A DNA stretch of 64,000 bases from Anadara kagoshimensis (Eukaryota; Mollusca; Bivalvia; Arcoida; Arcidae). Below, one piece after another: positions 32,460-43,961 of this stretch. A program made the position numbers and the translations under genes. Position 1 is the stretch's first letter; each line of letters opens with the position of its first letter. The stretch is from assembly GCA_021292105.1 (NCBI GenBank), contig CM037861.1, positions 29,465,674 through 29,529,673 of the forward strand, given 5' to 3'. The notes beneath the pieces are model-generated. The model saw nothing but the letters and a program-made list of their open reading frames with translations. It did no database searches and was not told the origin of the DNA.

Positions 32460-32690
32460 GTGACCCGTTTTATGGCCTGCCTTGTACTAGCGCGCACTCA
32501 GGACGACTTTTACGTGCTCACAGAGTTAGCACGCTACAAACAAGCCTACCATTCCCTGAGTCACATTATACGGACCAACGGCAAGGAAAATTCACTTTCC
32601 CACATGTGGTCTGAGCGGGGCTCGAACTCACAGCGGTAAGAGACCCTGGATTTGTAGACTGACCTCTTATCCATTAGTGTCATCTGGGGG
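32460..32690 (-). mobile_element. SINE-B, copy truncated at its tRNA-like head
   Basis: Minus-strand tRNA-like head seen as CTCGAACTCACAGCGGTAAG (B box complement) and TAGACTGACCTCTTATCCAT (A box side). The body has CAACGGCAAGGAAAATTCAC and CTTGTACTAGCGCGCACTCA. The first bases of the head present in the copies at 43962 and 52400 are missing. Confidence 0.75.
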
Positions 32691-32901
32691 TTGCCAGTGT
32701 ACCATGTGATAAATACCCCTTACGTTTTGTGCGAGACATTTAAGAAAATATTTACATCACAAATTCACGGAACAAACCGTTATTATTAATAAGCGTCAAT
32801 TAGCGTGATTCTATTTCCGATGGAAATAAATGATTCACAACAACGTTAAGAGTATCACATGGTACACTTACACGCCTCATTATAAAAGATTTTTACTTAT
32901 A

Positions 32902-33716
32902 TCAAGCATGCATTTATAAGAGCTACTCAATCGTCATATGGGAAGGATTTGCAGCTGGAGAGTCTTAATACTTCTATATTATGGCAAGGCAAAAGCGGAA
33001 TGAAGTGGTCGGAGGTGTTATGTAAAATCAAACATTTAATTAAATTTATTGACCCGCCAAATTTTATCATTTTGCATTGTGGCGGTAATGATATTTGTGA
33101 TTGTAAATCTTTGCAATTAATTAATAATATTATTTTTGCTTTGAAAACTATGTTTGAACTTCTTCCAAATACGAAAATTATTTTGTCACAAATTTTACCA
33201 AGGTTAAAATGGAGATATGAGAAAAATCATGTTGATGTTGACAAAATCAGGAAAAGGGTAAACAGCAAAATAGCTACATTTCTCCTTAAAAATGGAGGCT
33301 ATTATATCAGATACCCAGAAATTACTGAACTCAATACTGGTCTCTTCCAACCTGATAATGTGCATTCAAGTAAACTGGGTAATGATATTTTCCTATACAG
33401 AATTCAGCAAGCATTACAACAATTTCTGTTATACAACGTGAATTTATCTCCCCCTTTTTTGAGTCTGGTCCATGGCTGTGATTTACCAAGTCAATTGGAC
33501 TTGGGTATTGTTTGACTTTTGGGTCCATTGTATTGAATTGCAATTGATTGTTTTTGTAGACATTGGGTCTATCATTTATCTATACTGCAAAATGTTTGTG
33601 GCATTTTTAATTTCTTGCTTGTTATCCTATTGTTTACATTTGATTTAAACTTTTGGCAATTTAATTTCTATTTTGGTGGCGCTGGATAAGATGAATCTTA
33701 TCCATATGGCGGTATT
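32902..33716 (+). mobile_element. YR retrotransposon, second partial copy (3' part only)
   Basis: It matches about 30388-31168 of the larger element at very high identity: the SGNH stretch (HCGGNDICDCKSLQ) and the following untranslated part through GGATAAGATGAATCTTATCC. Upstream domains are absent. The similarity stops abruptly on both sides (AAGCATGCATTT at the left, GGCGGTATT at the right). It is a truncated fossil; near identity to the first copy suggests either a recent second insertion or a local duplication. Confidence 0.85.
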
Positions 33717-34389
33717 TTTGCAAATACAAAACATGCAACAAAATGACGTAATCCAAAGACATTTCATCCCTTTTAAATTGGTGATGTTCCTTTACTTCAA
33801 TAATTTCTATACAAATGCAACTCAAATTTATGTATTAAACAAAACAGCAATGATAAACTCGTTGCCATTCATAAATAACTATACAAAATGTATTTGCCAA
33901 AGGTTTATTGATTTTACATGCCATTCATATAATTGGAATATTTAAGAATCTGCTGCATTTCGAAGTGAACAACTTATTTAACTAAATACACATACATATG
34001 CAACATAAATAATTTTTTTCTTGAAAAACAATTTCCTTTAAAATTGTTAGAATGATGGGGAAATCGTAAATGTGGGAACTTATTTTTTAAGATAAAAACA
34101 TTATTTTAAATAAAAAAAACCCAGACTCATCAGAATGATGTTGTCAACTATTTAATTTTCTCAAAATTTGTCGTCTTTAATGATTTCACCAGTTTAAACA
34201 TGTATAATGAATTTTAACGATGACAGTGTAAAGGTAAAAGTAATTATTTCGATAATGAACTTATGGTTCAGAATAAAATGTTAACTTTTGCTGGTACTAC
34301 AAAGGGTCAAGAGGTTTAATTTGGCAAAGCAACAGTATTTGTCAAGATATAACATAATCAAAACAAAGATACCAGTTTTGTCCAAATTA
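33717..34389. other. AT-rich stretch, nothing recognised
   Basis: A 90-codon frame starting at 33673 overlaps the end of the retroelement piece and is not a gene. Confidence 0.4.
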
Positions 34390-34530
34390 CAGTCCTAAAA
34401 GCAAGAGTCAAAACTTAAAAAATGGTAAATTATATGAACTTTCACTAGGAACTAAGTTCCGATGCTCTAAAAGTGTAAACTCCTCCTATATACCTAGCTA
34501 AACCGATAACCTGCTAATTACTTCAATACT
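34390..34530 (+). mobile_element. R1, strongly diverged copy
   Basis: AAAAGCAAGAGTCAAAACTT, TGAACTTTCACTAGGAACTA and AAACTCCTCCTATATACCTA follow the order of R1 (compare 37670-37780). Confidence 0.5.
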
Positions 34531-34869
34531 TACATTTTGCTCAAATCGAGGTTTCTAATGTGCATAAATATTTCTTCTTTACAAGTAAGGATATGATCAA
34601 ATCCTTTGATTCATTTTTAGCCTGCTTAGAAAGTGTGATGTAACTAAAAATGAACGGCGTTATTTTGTTCGAGAAAAATTAAAACGTTTACTGTTTCAAG
34701 TATTTTACACAGATTTTACTTCGTTTTTAGTAATACCTTGAAGTGAAAGAGTTTTTTGTTACTCGTCTTTACAGAAGTCAACGGCGTTCACAATCCACAA
34801 ATGTCTTTATTTTTTAATACAATTTGTTTGTTAAATCGGTAAAAATTTCCTAAGATTATACATGTGTAT

Positions 34870-36700
34870 GTCCTTCAAGAGTGTCCGAGTTATATTTACT
34901 ACATTTGAAAAATTCTCGAAAACTAGCATTATACACAAGAATATGAACACATCTTCTAAAGGCCAATAAATGTACAATATTGTTCATATTAACACAATTA
35001 ACCTTACGGAGCACCCGGTCTCACTTCCATGGTGGAAGTTTACTTGTTTAACCTTATTTTTCAGTTTTTACTTTGCTTTGCTTCTAGATTGTGATTCAAA
35101 ATTTTTTTGATAAAGTTTGTTTTATGATAAAAAAGGTTTTATATAAGGCGCCAGTGTTGAGAAACAAAAGACGCCATATTTCGGTACAACTAGTACCGTA
35201 GAAAAAAATATCTATATGAAAAAATTACTTGAAAGTAAAACGTAATTTATGCCATTTATATATAATTTGAATTCAGTTTTAAGGATGTACAACTGTATGC
35301 TTCTAATATTCTAGTCTAGTTGTAATTCGTTTGAAAATAATTTCTAAAATATGTAGCCATGTTGGAATTTTTTTATAATGAATATAACAAAAATTATGAT
35401 CTCAGTAAATTGTGTGAAAAAATATGTATTTACGACATGTAATTTTTGTGTATTGTAATTTCAAGTATAATCGTAAAAGACTAAAAAGATATAGAATCAA
35501 GCAAAGGCAAAGAATGGAGAAAAATGAGATAGGTCTACAAAAATTGACTTGATGGCATCTCATTTCTAAATTTATGATACACATTTTTACAATCATTTAT
35601 CTAGAACAAAGTTGTGTTTAAATCCACTTAGTCTAAAAAAAATGAATTTATAAAAACAGTTTTCAACAGCAAATCGCCATCATTGATTTCGAGAAAAGAA
35701 ACCAAATTTGTTATATTTTTTATTTTAACAATAACATATAGTGTTTCGCTCAATAATTATTCAAATTTATGAGATCCATCTTACGGGAAAATATGAACTA
35801 AGTTTTATGTAAGATCTTAATTTTATTAGAGAAATGCTCCAATATGGATAAAAATAGGCGAAAAACGGGAATATTGTCAAAAAAGAGTATGTTTAAAGGT
35901 CCTAGGGAAAAGAGTAGTCTTACGTTCTGTTAAAAAGTGAATAAAAAGATTATATATTTACCACGAGTGACCGTGTAATATTTCCCGCGATTTAAACACC
36001 TCGAAGTCTGGCTTTATATTCCTAAATATGGACAAATCTACTCCTAAAGGGAATAAATGTACAATATATACCATTAAAAACTCTAAAATATGTTGTATTT
36101 TTTTGCTTAAAGGCGCCAATGTTTGAGAAACAAAAGCCGCCAAGTATTAGATTTGAAAAGAATAATCTTAAAAGTAGCAAAAAATTAAAGTACAATTAGA
36201 ACTCAGGGACAAATATTTATCTGTATCAAGTTATTTGAAAATAAAATGTAAATACTGATATTTATGTGTCATTTAAAGTCGTTTTTAAGAATGTATGCTT
36301 CTGGTATACCGGTCTAGTTTGAAAATGATTGTAAATAATGACATTTAAAAGTGATTTAAATTTTGTTTTATAACTATACAAACACAAATGTTTTAATCGC
36401 ACGTTGTGTTTAAAAGTATATAAAAAATTTCACATATATATATTTCTCACGAGTGCCCGTGTAATATTCCCAGCGTTTGAAAAAATCTCGAAAACAAACT
36501 GGCATTATACTTTAAAATATAAGTTAATCTTCTCCTATAGGCAATAAATGTACAAAATATTTTATATAAACTTATTTAAAATCTGTGGTATTTTGCTACA
36601 AGGCGCCAATGGCTGAGAAACAAAAGACGCCAAGTATCGGATTTGAAGATATTTATCTCAAATAAATGCTAATTTGTGACATTTAATATCTGAATTTACA
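34870..36700. repeat. Degenerate long tandem repeat, about 490 bp unit
   Basis: The phrase AAGGCGCCA(A/G)TG then GAGAAACAAAAG(A/C)CGCC occurs at about 35148, 36111 and 36601. GGC(C/A)AATAAATGTAC or a close form occurs at about 34960, 36045 and 36540. Spacing is about 490 bases, or about twice that where one unit has decayed. An R1 copy is inserted at 35001-35100. Confidence 0.7.
35001..35100 (-). mobile_element. R1, partial copy
   Basis: ACCTTACGGAGCACCCGGTC, TCACTTCCATGGTGGAAGTT and CTTTGCTTCTAGATTGTGAT are minus-strand R1. It interrupts the 490-bp tandem units. Confidence 0.75.
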
Positions 36701-37168
36701 TTTATATTCATGTTTAAGTACGATATTCATGGATTAAAACGCATGCACACGGAACAAATATATCTATTTTAATCGAATGCATGAAACAATAGACTATTTG
36801 AAATTAAAATTATTTTTTACACAAATAAATGGGTATATTTTGTTTATTTTCAAAATATTTGTCTCATGTGTTTGGATTAAAACGAGTCAGCTAAAACATA
36901 TACCAAATGAAACAAAATTTAAAAGAGTTTTTTTTTAAATGTATCATTTTTCATTCAATGCATTACACGTTAGACTATTTGAAATAAAACCCATTTTTCA
37001 CAAACATAAAAGAAATTATTTTGTTTATGTTTGAAATATTTCAATATATGACGAATATTTTTCAATAAAATCCCCAGTTAAAAAAATTATATAAAAATAT
37101 TTTGCTTTCCGAATGAAAAAATTTTATAAAAATAAGGTATACTCCCTTATTTGAAGTATTCTCTAAAC
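36701..37168. repeat. Segment shared with 54110-54440, left part
   Basis: GTTTGGATTAAAACGAGTCA, AATTATATAAAAATATTTTG and AATAAGGTATACTCCCTTAT match 54150-54440. The segment continues after the MITE as 37402-38190. Confidence 0.65.
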
Positions 37169-37170
37169 TA

Positions 37171-37399
37171 CTGTAGATCACTTATTTTTCGCGAGTAGAA
37201 AATTTCGCGCCAAGAAAATCTTCGCCTTATTCGCGAATATTTGAATTCGCATTTGTTATCTTATTGAATACAACATATGTATGTTAACATAGAAATATCT
37301 GTTTGCTGGAAATATTCGCGTGATAATTAAATTCGCGAATGGGATAGGTCGCAAATTTACGTGAAAATAAATCTCTCGCGAAATAAACGTGATCTACAG
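37171..37399. mobile_element. TA-flanked MITE with TTCGCG-rich body, 229 bp
   Basis: Begins CTGTAGATCACTTATTTTTC and ends AAATAAACGTGATCTACAG. TA duplications lie at 37169-37170 and 37400-37401. The body contains many TTCGCG/CGCGAA words (TTCGCGAATATTTGAATTCG, ATTCGCGAATGGG). The related segment at 54,440-54,470 lacks it, giving an approximate empty site. Tc1/mariner-type non-autonomous element. Confidence 0.85.
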
Positions 37400-37401
37400 T
37401 A

Positions 37402-38190
37402 TTTGGTTAAATGTATTTTGGTCATTTGGATATTTTTTCAATCACTTGGGAAAAATGGTTCCTAGGTACTAACTATCCATAACTCGGCCACTCGATGATT
37501 GGTTTTTCGTTCCAAAAGTTTTAAAGTTTCGAGCGGTAATAACCTACGAGTTCGAGCATTACTGATTATAATTTGTGTTAATTCATTTGTTATTGAATTA
37601 GCGTTAAAGGTCATAATCTCCTCCATAATCAAAAACAAACATACTAATCCATGTCTGAATCATAATCAAGAAGCAAAGTAAACACTTTGGAACTGACAAG
37701 TTAGGTTAGACACGTGAACTTCCACCAGGGAAGTGAGGCCGGGTGCTCCGGAACGGTAAGCACCTCCTGTTTAGCTAGCTTCACCCGTCACGTGTGTAAT
37801 CAAAATTGTGTGAAATGAACATGGAACTATGAGATGTCTAATATGTCCAGGGCAATCCTGGACACAGAGACATCAAACTTATCAACAATACTGTGATGAC
37901 GGCCATAAAACGTTTTTAGAGCCTGTAAATAATATAATCCTTTTGGTTGTAGATTTGAATTAGTGAGACAATACTATTGCAAAAATCGCTAAAATTAATA
38001 TGTGTACAGTTTATATATTAAAAAAAATAAAACATGAACATGATAAAAAAAGTCAAAGCAAACCAGTAACAAGATAGCCATATACCGAGATCTCTGAGTA
38101 AGACAACGCTGGGTAGATATAATTACAATAGTATCTTTTAGTGCCATTCAAGCATTTTTGTTGGTTTGTTAAACACTATTATTGGAATTA
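37402..38190. repeat. Segment shared with 54450-54960, right part
   Basis: GGTCATTTGGATATTTTTTC matches at 54472-54491 (GATCATTTGGATATTTTTTC), and CGCTAAAATTAATATG at 37987 matches CGCTAAAATTAGCATG near 54745. An R1 copy interrupts only this copy of the segment. Confidence 0.7.
37629..37925 (+). mobile_element. R1 dispersed repeat, full-length
   Basis: From TCAAAAACAAACATACTAAT through CCACCAGGGAAGTGAGGCCG, CACCTCCTGTTTAGCTAGCT, GTCCAGGGCAATCCTGGACA to GATGACGGCCATAAAACG. It is longer by a short stretch (AGTTAGGTTAGACACG) than the copy at 18423. The paralogous segment near 54,670-54,700 lacks it. Confidence 0.85.
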
Positions 38191-38194
38191 TTCT

Positions 38195-38590
38195 GTTTGG
38201 GAGAGTGATATACTCTTTATTTTCATAGAAAATAAAAAATAACTTAAATACAGATTGATATTTTACACTACCTAGTCGTAACAGGAAATCTATGCGCATC
38301 CGCGATTGTCAGAAAGTATTTCTGTAGAAAGAGAAATATTGGCGCTTTGGCCAAAATGACGGTGTTTACACCGGAAGTTACGCCCTTGGTGACGTTTTAC
38401 ATCATATGCGCAACAGGATCCCCAATTTTCCTGTCAACATGTTATATTTTATAGCGCCAAAAATTTTACCCTGTGCAGATATATTCTAGGGTAATCGCGG
38501 ATACGCATATATATTTCTTGATACGACTAGGTACAAGTGAAATTATCAAACTTTATTCAAGTTTTTTTTTTTTTTTTGAAATAAATTATC
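38195..38590. mobile_element. Long-inverted-repeat MITE, diverged copy
   Basis: Left arm: ATACTCTTTATTTTCATAGA, AAATAAAAAATAACTTAAA, CTAGTCGTAACAGGAAATCT, ATGCGCATCCGCGATT. Right arm: AATCGCGGATACGCATAT, CGACTAGGTACAAGTGAAAT, then a run of about 17 T. It is related to 53107-53578, but the loop region (TTTACACCGGAAGTTACGCC, TTGGTGACGTTTTACATCAT) is in the opposite orientation relative to the arms. The outermost ends are worn. Confidence 0.75.
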
Positions 38591-38765
38591 TTGCATGATA
38601 AAATATTTATAACGTAATGACCACATTAAATGAACTCTAAACAGGTTATAATTTTTCTATCAGAATGAATTACTAAATGACGACATCACAGTGACTGCAT
38701 CACATTACGTTGAAATTATTTTTCTCTGAAAACTTAGGTGAATAAGTTCATAAAAATTGGATTTG
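38590..38765 (-). repeat. Inverted copy of the module seen at 55.6 and 61.7 kb
   Basis: Plus-strand AATGAATTACTAAATGACGA, CATCACAGTGACTGCATCAC and TTTTTCTCTGAAAACTTAGG are the reverse complement of 55660-55745 (CACCTAGTTTTCAGAGAAAA, ACACTGTGATGTCG, TAAGTAATTCATTC). In the later units the same module is in direct orientation. Confidence 0.65.
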
Positions 38766-40369
38766 ATCATAAACAAAGAAAATAGTTAACCATTTCCAGT
38801 CTTGTTGGAAAGGGTCAGCCGATTGGTGAATCTGCATTTTCCAATGCATTCTTTAGGAAGCAACTAGACTCCTTAACGTAAAAATACATTTTCTGACGAG
38901 TGATGTAATGATTTTACTTCAACATTTGTAAAAAAATCCAAAATCTTAACAAGCAGAAATAAAAGACGTATATTAGTGATTCTTCAGTCAAATCAATGTT
39001 TCTTTAAGTTTATTGATGACATAACGATTATTCATTCATTACTTTGGTTTTGCGAAGATAATATCAATCTGAGCGCTCAGTCCAGCGAAGAAATAACTAA
39101 TGATTACCGAACACATGCCACCAGGTTGGCATATAGATAGACAGATTTCCAATGTAGACTAACTCGTGAATGACAAATAGCCTTCATTGTTCTCGGAGGA
39201 GTAGACAATTAATACACTGCAAAGACGTTAATCAGTTTCAGAGAAAAATCCCACTTTATTTAAGCTTGGGGTCATGATGTTTTTGTTTTGTATTCTTGGT
39301 TACTTTAGTTGAAGTTAATTACAAGTAATTCAGCTATAACTTAATAGGCTCCTTACTAACTCAACTCTCGTTAAAACAAACATAAGTTTTCTATTTACCA
39401 GAAAATTAATTACTCAAAACTTTAGTAATTCAATTTAGCCGATGGGATAACATCATTTTGTGTATATCTTATAGAATTAAGCTAGCAAGGTTGTGTTATT
39501 AACCACAGCACAATTTAGACCATAGTTGACCTTTGGTACATGTTACAATTCCAGACAACTTTAGATATGTACCATGTTAAACTAGACTATTTCTGTTTCT
39601 AGCTAACGTTATAAGAGAAAAATAGTAAGAGAAGGCTACTTCAATTAAAAAGAATCTAGTTATCAATTGAATACATTCACTCAACATGAATTTTCATTTT
39701 ATGATAAAAAGCGATCACGATTCAATGCATGGTGTTTTACAAGTGAAATGTAATTATATTAAGAACTATCCTATCAGCACGAAATGCAAAACATGTTTCT
39801 CATTGTAGCAAATATATTACATCTAAATGTTTAATTACCTAGAAAATTTACTTTAATATTTCTACTACATGTATTTGATAATTTTACTATATTCTCATCA
39901 TCAAAAAAATATATCACATGTTGAAAGATGTTTTCCCAATTACCTAGAAACATTATCTTTAATATTTCCGTCATTTAATGCTTACACAAAACGCGATAAG
40001 TGAAAGAACCGAGGACTTAACAGACATCAATCAAAGATTTGATGCATTTTTAACAACTCGCTTCTTATTCAGATAATTAATAGGTCTATTTTTTATACAT
40101 TGCTAATTGAGGATGCTTTTATATTTACACCTTTTATTGACAACCCTCTGAGTTTCTGCTTTTAACTCGAATAATGCAAACACGTTCTGCATGCAGACTT
40201 AATTTTAAAAGTGTAAAATTTGTGTTTAGTTGCCCGAATTACCCACTTACCATTACTTATTAGAACAAGAGAAATCTACAGAACAGACATGTTTCATGAG
40301 CTAACACAAATGAATTATAATGACATAAACTTATAGTTATAGACATTGAAAGTTGGTTCCTGATTTCTT

Positions 40370-40890
40370 TAACCCTCTACCTCATCTATATTTCAGGTTT
40401 TTACATCTAACATGTCTTTTTTTCTGTGACTATTAGGCTGTGTAAACCAGCACACCAGTTTGAAATTAGTTTGGTCAATGGAAATAAAACCAAAAGTTGT
40501 AACATTTTTAAACACCCTATATCATCTCTATTTCAAGTTTGTTACATCAAACATGTCCTCTATTTGTTTCTGCTACATTAGGCTGTTTCTTAACAGTACG
40601 ACAGTGCGAAATTATTATGGTTATTGGAATTGGAAATTGAACATAGGTTCATGTTTAAGATTTTTACATCAAACTTGTGGTCGAGTTCTTTCTGTGACTA
40701 TTCGGCTAATTAAATCAGGACTTCAGTGTGGAATTAGTATTGTTGATGTAAATAAAATCGAAGTTAGAGCGTGTTTTCTGAAACACCCAACATCATCTAT
40801 GTTTAAGAATTTCATTTCTAGCATTTGTTGGAATTCTTCCTGTGACCATCAGACTATTTACACCAGTATGACAGTGCGAGGGACAATAAA
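40370..40890. repeat. Tandem repeat within unit A, four units of about 138 bp
   Basis: Each unit has a form of CATCTATATTTCAGGTTTTT, ACATC(T/A)AACATG, TTTCTGTGAC, TTAGGCT, CCAG and GAAATTAGT. Unit starts are near 40382, 40518, 40648 and 40790. A 153-codon plus-strand frame (40460-40921) spans them, but in unit B (about 48020-48540) the same stretch does not stay in frame, so it is judged non-coding. Confidence 0.7.
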
Positions 40891-42718
40891 TGTGATGATC
40901 GATCTCCTTAATTTTGTTTAAGTTGTGATATAGATGATGAAAAGGTCAAATAAGTCTCGATAAGTATTGTTGATTCAACATAAATTGTTTCGTTATCTAT
41001 AATGAATACTACTTTTCCAAGTAAATGAACAGAAGGCTGGCAGTTGATGAAAATAACGATGGCTGGACAAAAGAGTCAGATTGGCTGTCCTTTACAATTT
41101 GGTTTTATTTGTATTGATTAGAGCGTTATCTATCAGACTCTTCAAATGTTTTCAATTACCGTATGTATTTTGGAGATATAACGACCAAAGATGATAAATG
41201 TAGTTCTGATACTGACAAAAATAATAAAACAAAATGTTCATAACAAATATTTAAAATTAAAATTTAGAAATTAAAGTGATTCATTTCGAGAGTTATATAA
41301 AAATAATATCACAATTATAAAAGGTAAGTTCTGCAATTAAGTTTTATTTGACTAAATATTGCTTCTTTCCTTTTTAAATTTTAGATTTTAAGTATGACGT
41401 AAATTGGAACAAACAGCTTAGGCCTTTTGTACGACGTATCTTTTTTTATTATCCTTAATTCCCTAATGAACCTCTTTCTTAAATATTTATAACTGATATT
41501 GATTAGATTTTATTAAATTATGAATCTCAATAATAACAATTTCTGGGTTTGATGAAACATTCTACAAATTCTACAAATTATTTGGAAGTCTATAAACGGT
41601 AATGAGCCAAACAAAATTTTAAAACTCCTTATCCTAATTTAAGTATTTCGGAAATTGGAACAACAAAGCATATAGCGGAAAACTATAGTAGATAAATTAT
41701 CCAATTAATGAAAGATTTTGACATTTTAGTTAGCCAAATTTGTGTCTACCACAATAAGAAATTAAAACAACATTGCCTATAGCTGGAAATAAAATTCAAG
41801 AAATGTCAATTTAGTAGTGGTGACGTTTTTACAGTCCCAATTAATTATGTTTAATTTCAAATAAACTGTAGTAGAGTTCCGTAGCGAAAGTGTGGTTAAA
41901 AGAGTTGAGCATGTGCCTCAACACAAGAAAACTAAACTTACTCGGACACTTTAAGGATGGCCAGACTAAGAGCTCCTTGATTTGGCGTGACTTAACTAAA
42001 AAGGTAAATCTGGTTTTAATATTAAAACGAAAGATTGACAAGGTTTTCAATAGAAAAGGCTTAAAAGCACATGACACAATCCAAAGCATGGAGAAAGATA
42101 TATAAAATGATGATGAATAGATTACAACAACTGTTAACAAAACATTGCTGTTATAATCATATTAAATGTCAATTCATAAAATGAAAACTCAATTATTATA
42201 ATTTCATTAATAATCAACATATACCCGTAATGTTTACGACACATCGTTTTACGTCACTGGCTAAGTAAGCGAGTACGTAAGGTAAATGTAACAAACGTAT
42301 TTACATCGTTTTACCAGAGTTGGGTGTCTTCATGGTTCATATGATGGAAAACGTAGGTCATATCACCCAAAATGAATTGCCAATTATATGACGTTTTGTT
42401 TCATGCAATACTTAATATCCCGTCAGAGGTATGTTGTGAGCTGAAGGAAGTTACTTAACTTTACACTGCTGCTTACTTACCCAGTGTCAGGATAATGGAC
42501 AGGTGGGGAGAAATCTCTGCAACTTGGTGACCTAGCATTTAAATTTGCCCAAAGTGAGTGCTTGATCAAGGAAGACATATGCATAATACACACTGTCAGT
42601 CATATTGTGGTTACATCGAGGTAACCTAGTGTAATCTGGATGGCATTGCACTGCAGTGCAAAAATTAAAATGCGGTCATACAAGTCTTAAACTTTAAAAA
42701 ATAATAAAGGTGTCTAAT

Positions 42719-43340
42719 ATATACGCAAAACCACGCATATGTGGTCTTCTGACGTAGCTGATCGCACGAGTTTACTGTGCACGCGGATACATTACACGAG
42801 TGCGCTCTGCGAACGAGTAATGTAATATATAAACGATAAATGTGTGGTTTTGTATTTATCACATACCCTACCAAAAAAATGAAAAGCTTTCTTTAGCTTA
42901 ATCTGTCAATGAATTCGTAATCAACTATTTGATACCTGACTGGAAAAACTGCTAAAGAAGTAATTAAAAACAACAAATAACTCTTCATTTAAACATCATT
43001 GGTTAACATTTTACTAATACCATCGTAAACACTGGGGAAAAAATTAAAAATCAAACATTGATTTTACAAAATTATTTCACATCGTCCGCGATTTTCCCAA
43101 CTCGAAAAATTCTCCGAACTTAACATGACGTCGCATGACGTCACAATAATACCCAATGTATGACGTCATATTATTGTTGTGGAAAAAATGGAATTCCACT
43201 AAAAGTAGTTCCGGCTACCATGGTGATACGGAAAATTGTATTGCACATGTGCGATACGGACCTTTGTATCACATGGCAAGAACATGTATCGCTATAGTAA
43301 GATTCAAAGGGTATGTGATAAAGTACAATAAAATATCAAG
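42719..43340. mobile_element. Insertion with terminal inverted repeats and CRE-like sites
   Basis: Absent from units B and C at the same place. An inner pair TTGTATTTATCACATACCCT (42850-42869) and AGGGTATGTGATAAAGTACA (43308-43327) are inverted repeats with one gap. Left of it, 42725-42850 has a second, weaker inverted pair (GCAAAACCACGCATA with TGTGTGGTTTTGTAT). The interior has three TGACGT-type sites in 50 bases: ATGACGTCGCATGACGTCAC and ATGACGTCAT (43125-43170). No protein is evident. Confidence 0.65.
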
Positions 43341-43672
43341 ACTTGCATCTTAAAATAAACTTCACTTCTTTGAAAACAATGTCAATGATAAATAAATTTG
43401 AATTAAAAATGCGTTTTACGATATACTAGAGATAATAAATTAAGGATAATGAACTTTCGTAAAATTAACTTCATGAATATGCAATTTAATTGCCAACGAT
43501 ATGTTTGAAGGCGTTTATCATTACACCAGCAAGTTATATAAAGTATGATATTATGTCATAAATAACATACTAAGTGCAAAACTGACTTTTCATTAGACAA
43601 AATGAACATACGTAACAGGTAATATTGTTAAGCTTTAGCAAAATTATTCCATTAGTTTAGCATAATAACATA

Positions 43673-43740
43673 TATTATACCAGTTTCAATTTTACATCAC
43701 TAGATGGCCGATTTGAAATACAATTTTCATCAATAGTCTT
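43673..43740 (-). repeat. Decayed hammerhead repeat, unit A
   Basis: The minus strand reads ACTATTGATGAAAATTGTAT, TTCAAATCGGCCATC, TAGTGATGTAAAATTGAAAC. CTGATGA has become TTGATGA and the GAA box is altered. It has the same place in units B and C. Confidence 0.6.
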
Positions 43741-43859
43741 TTGACCAAAATAATGAAATCATAAAATTTATTGCGTTTCTACTTGAATTTTAATTAAGGC
43801 GTTCATTGTTTTATGTTTATACATGTATTTGTGGTTTCTAGGCCACCGGATGTTAAATA

Positions 43860-43961
43860 CAGTACAGACCTGTCGAAAGTTGAACACTAAAAAAGGAGAT
43901 GAAGCTCGGCTGTCGAGTGGCCGAGATATGGAGAGCTAGAGTCCGAAAAGCTGTTGTAACC
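43860..43961 (-). mobile_element. MITE T, truncated by SINE-B (unit A)
   Basis: CAGTACAGACCTGTCGAAAG, then GGCTGTCGAGTGGCCGAGAT and GTCCGAAAAGCTGTTGTAAC, after which SINE-B begins. Counterpart at 52293-52399. Confidence 0.75.

Noticed and set aside
40460-40921. 153-codon open frame on the plus strand in array unit A
   Set aside because: It spans a 138-bp tandem repeat, and the same stretch in units B and C does not keep the frame; no domain is recognisable.
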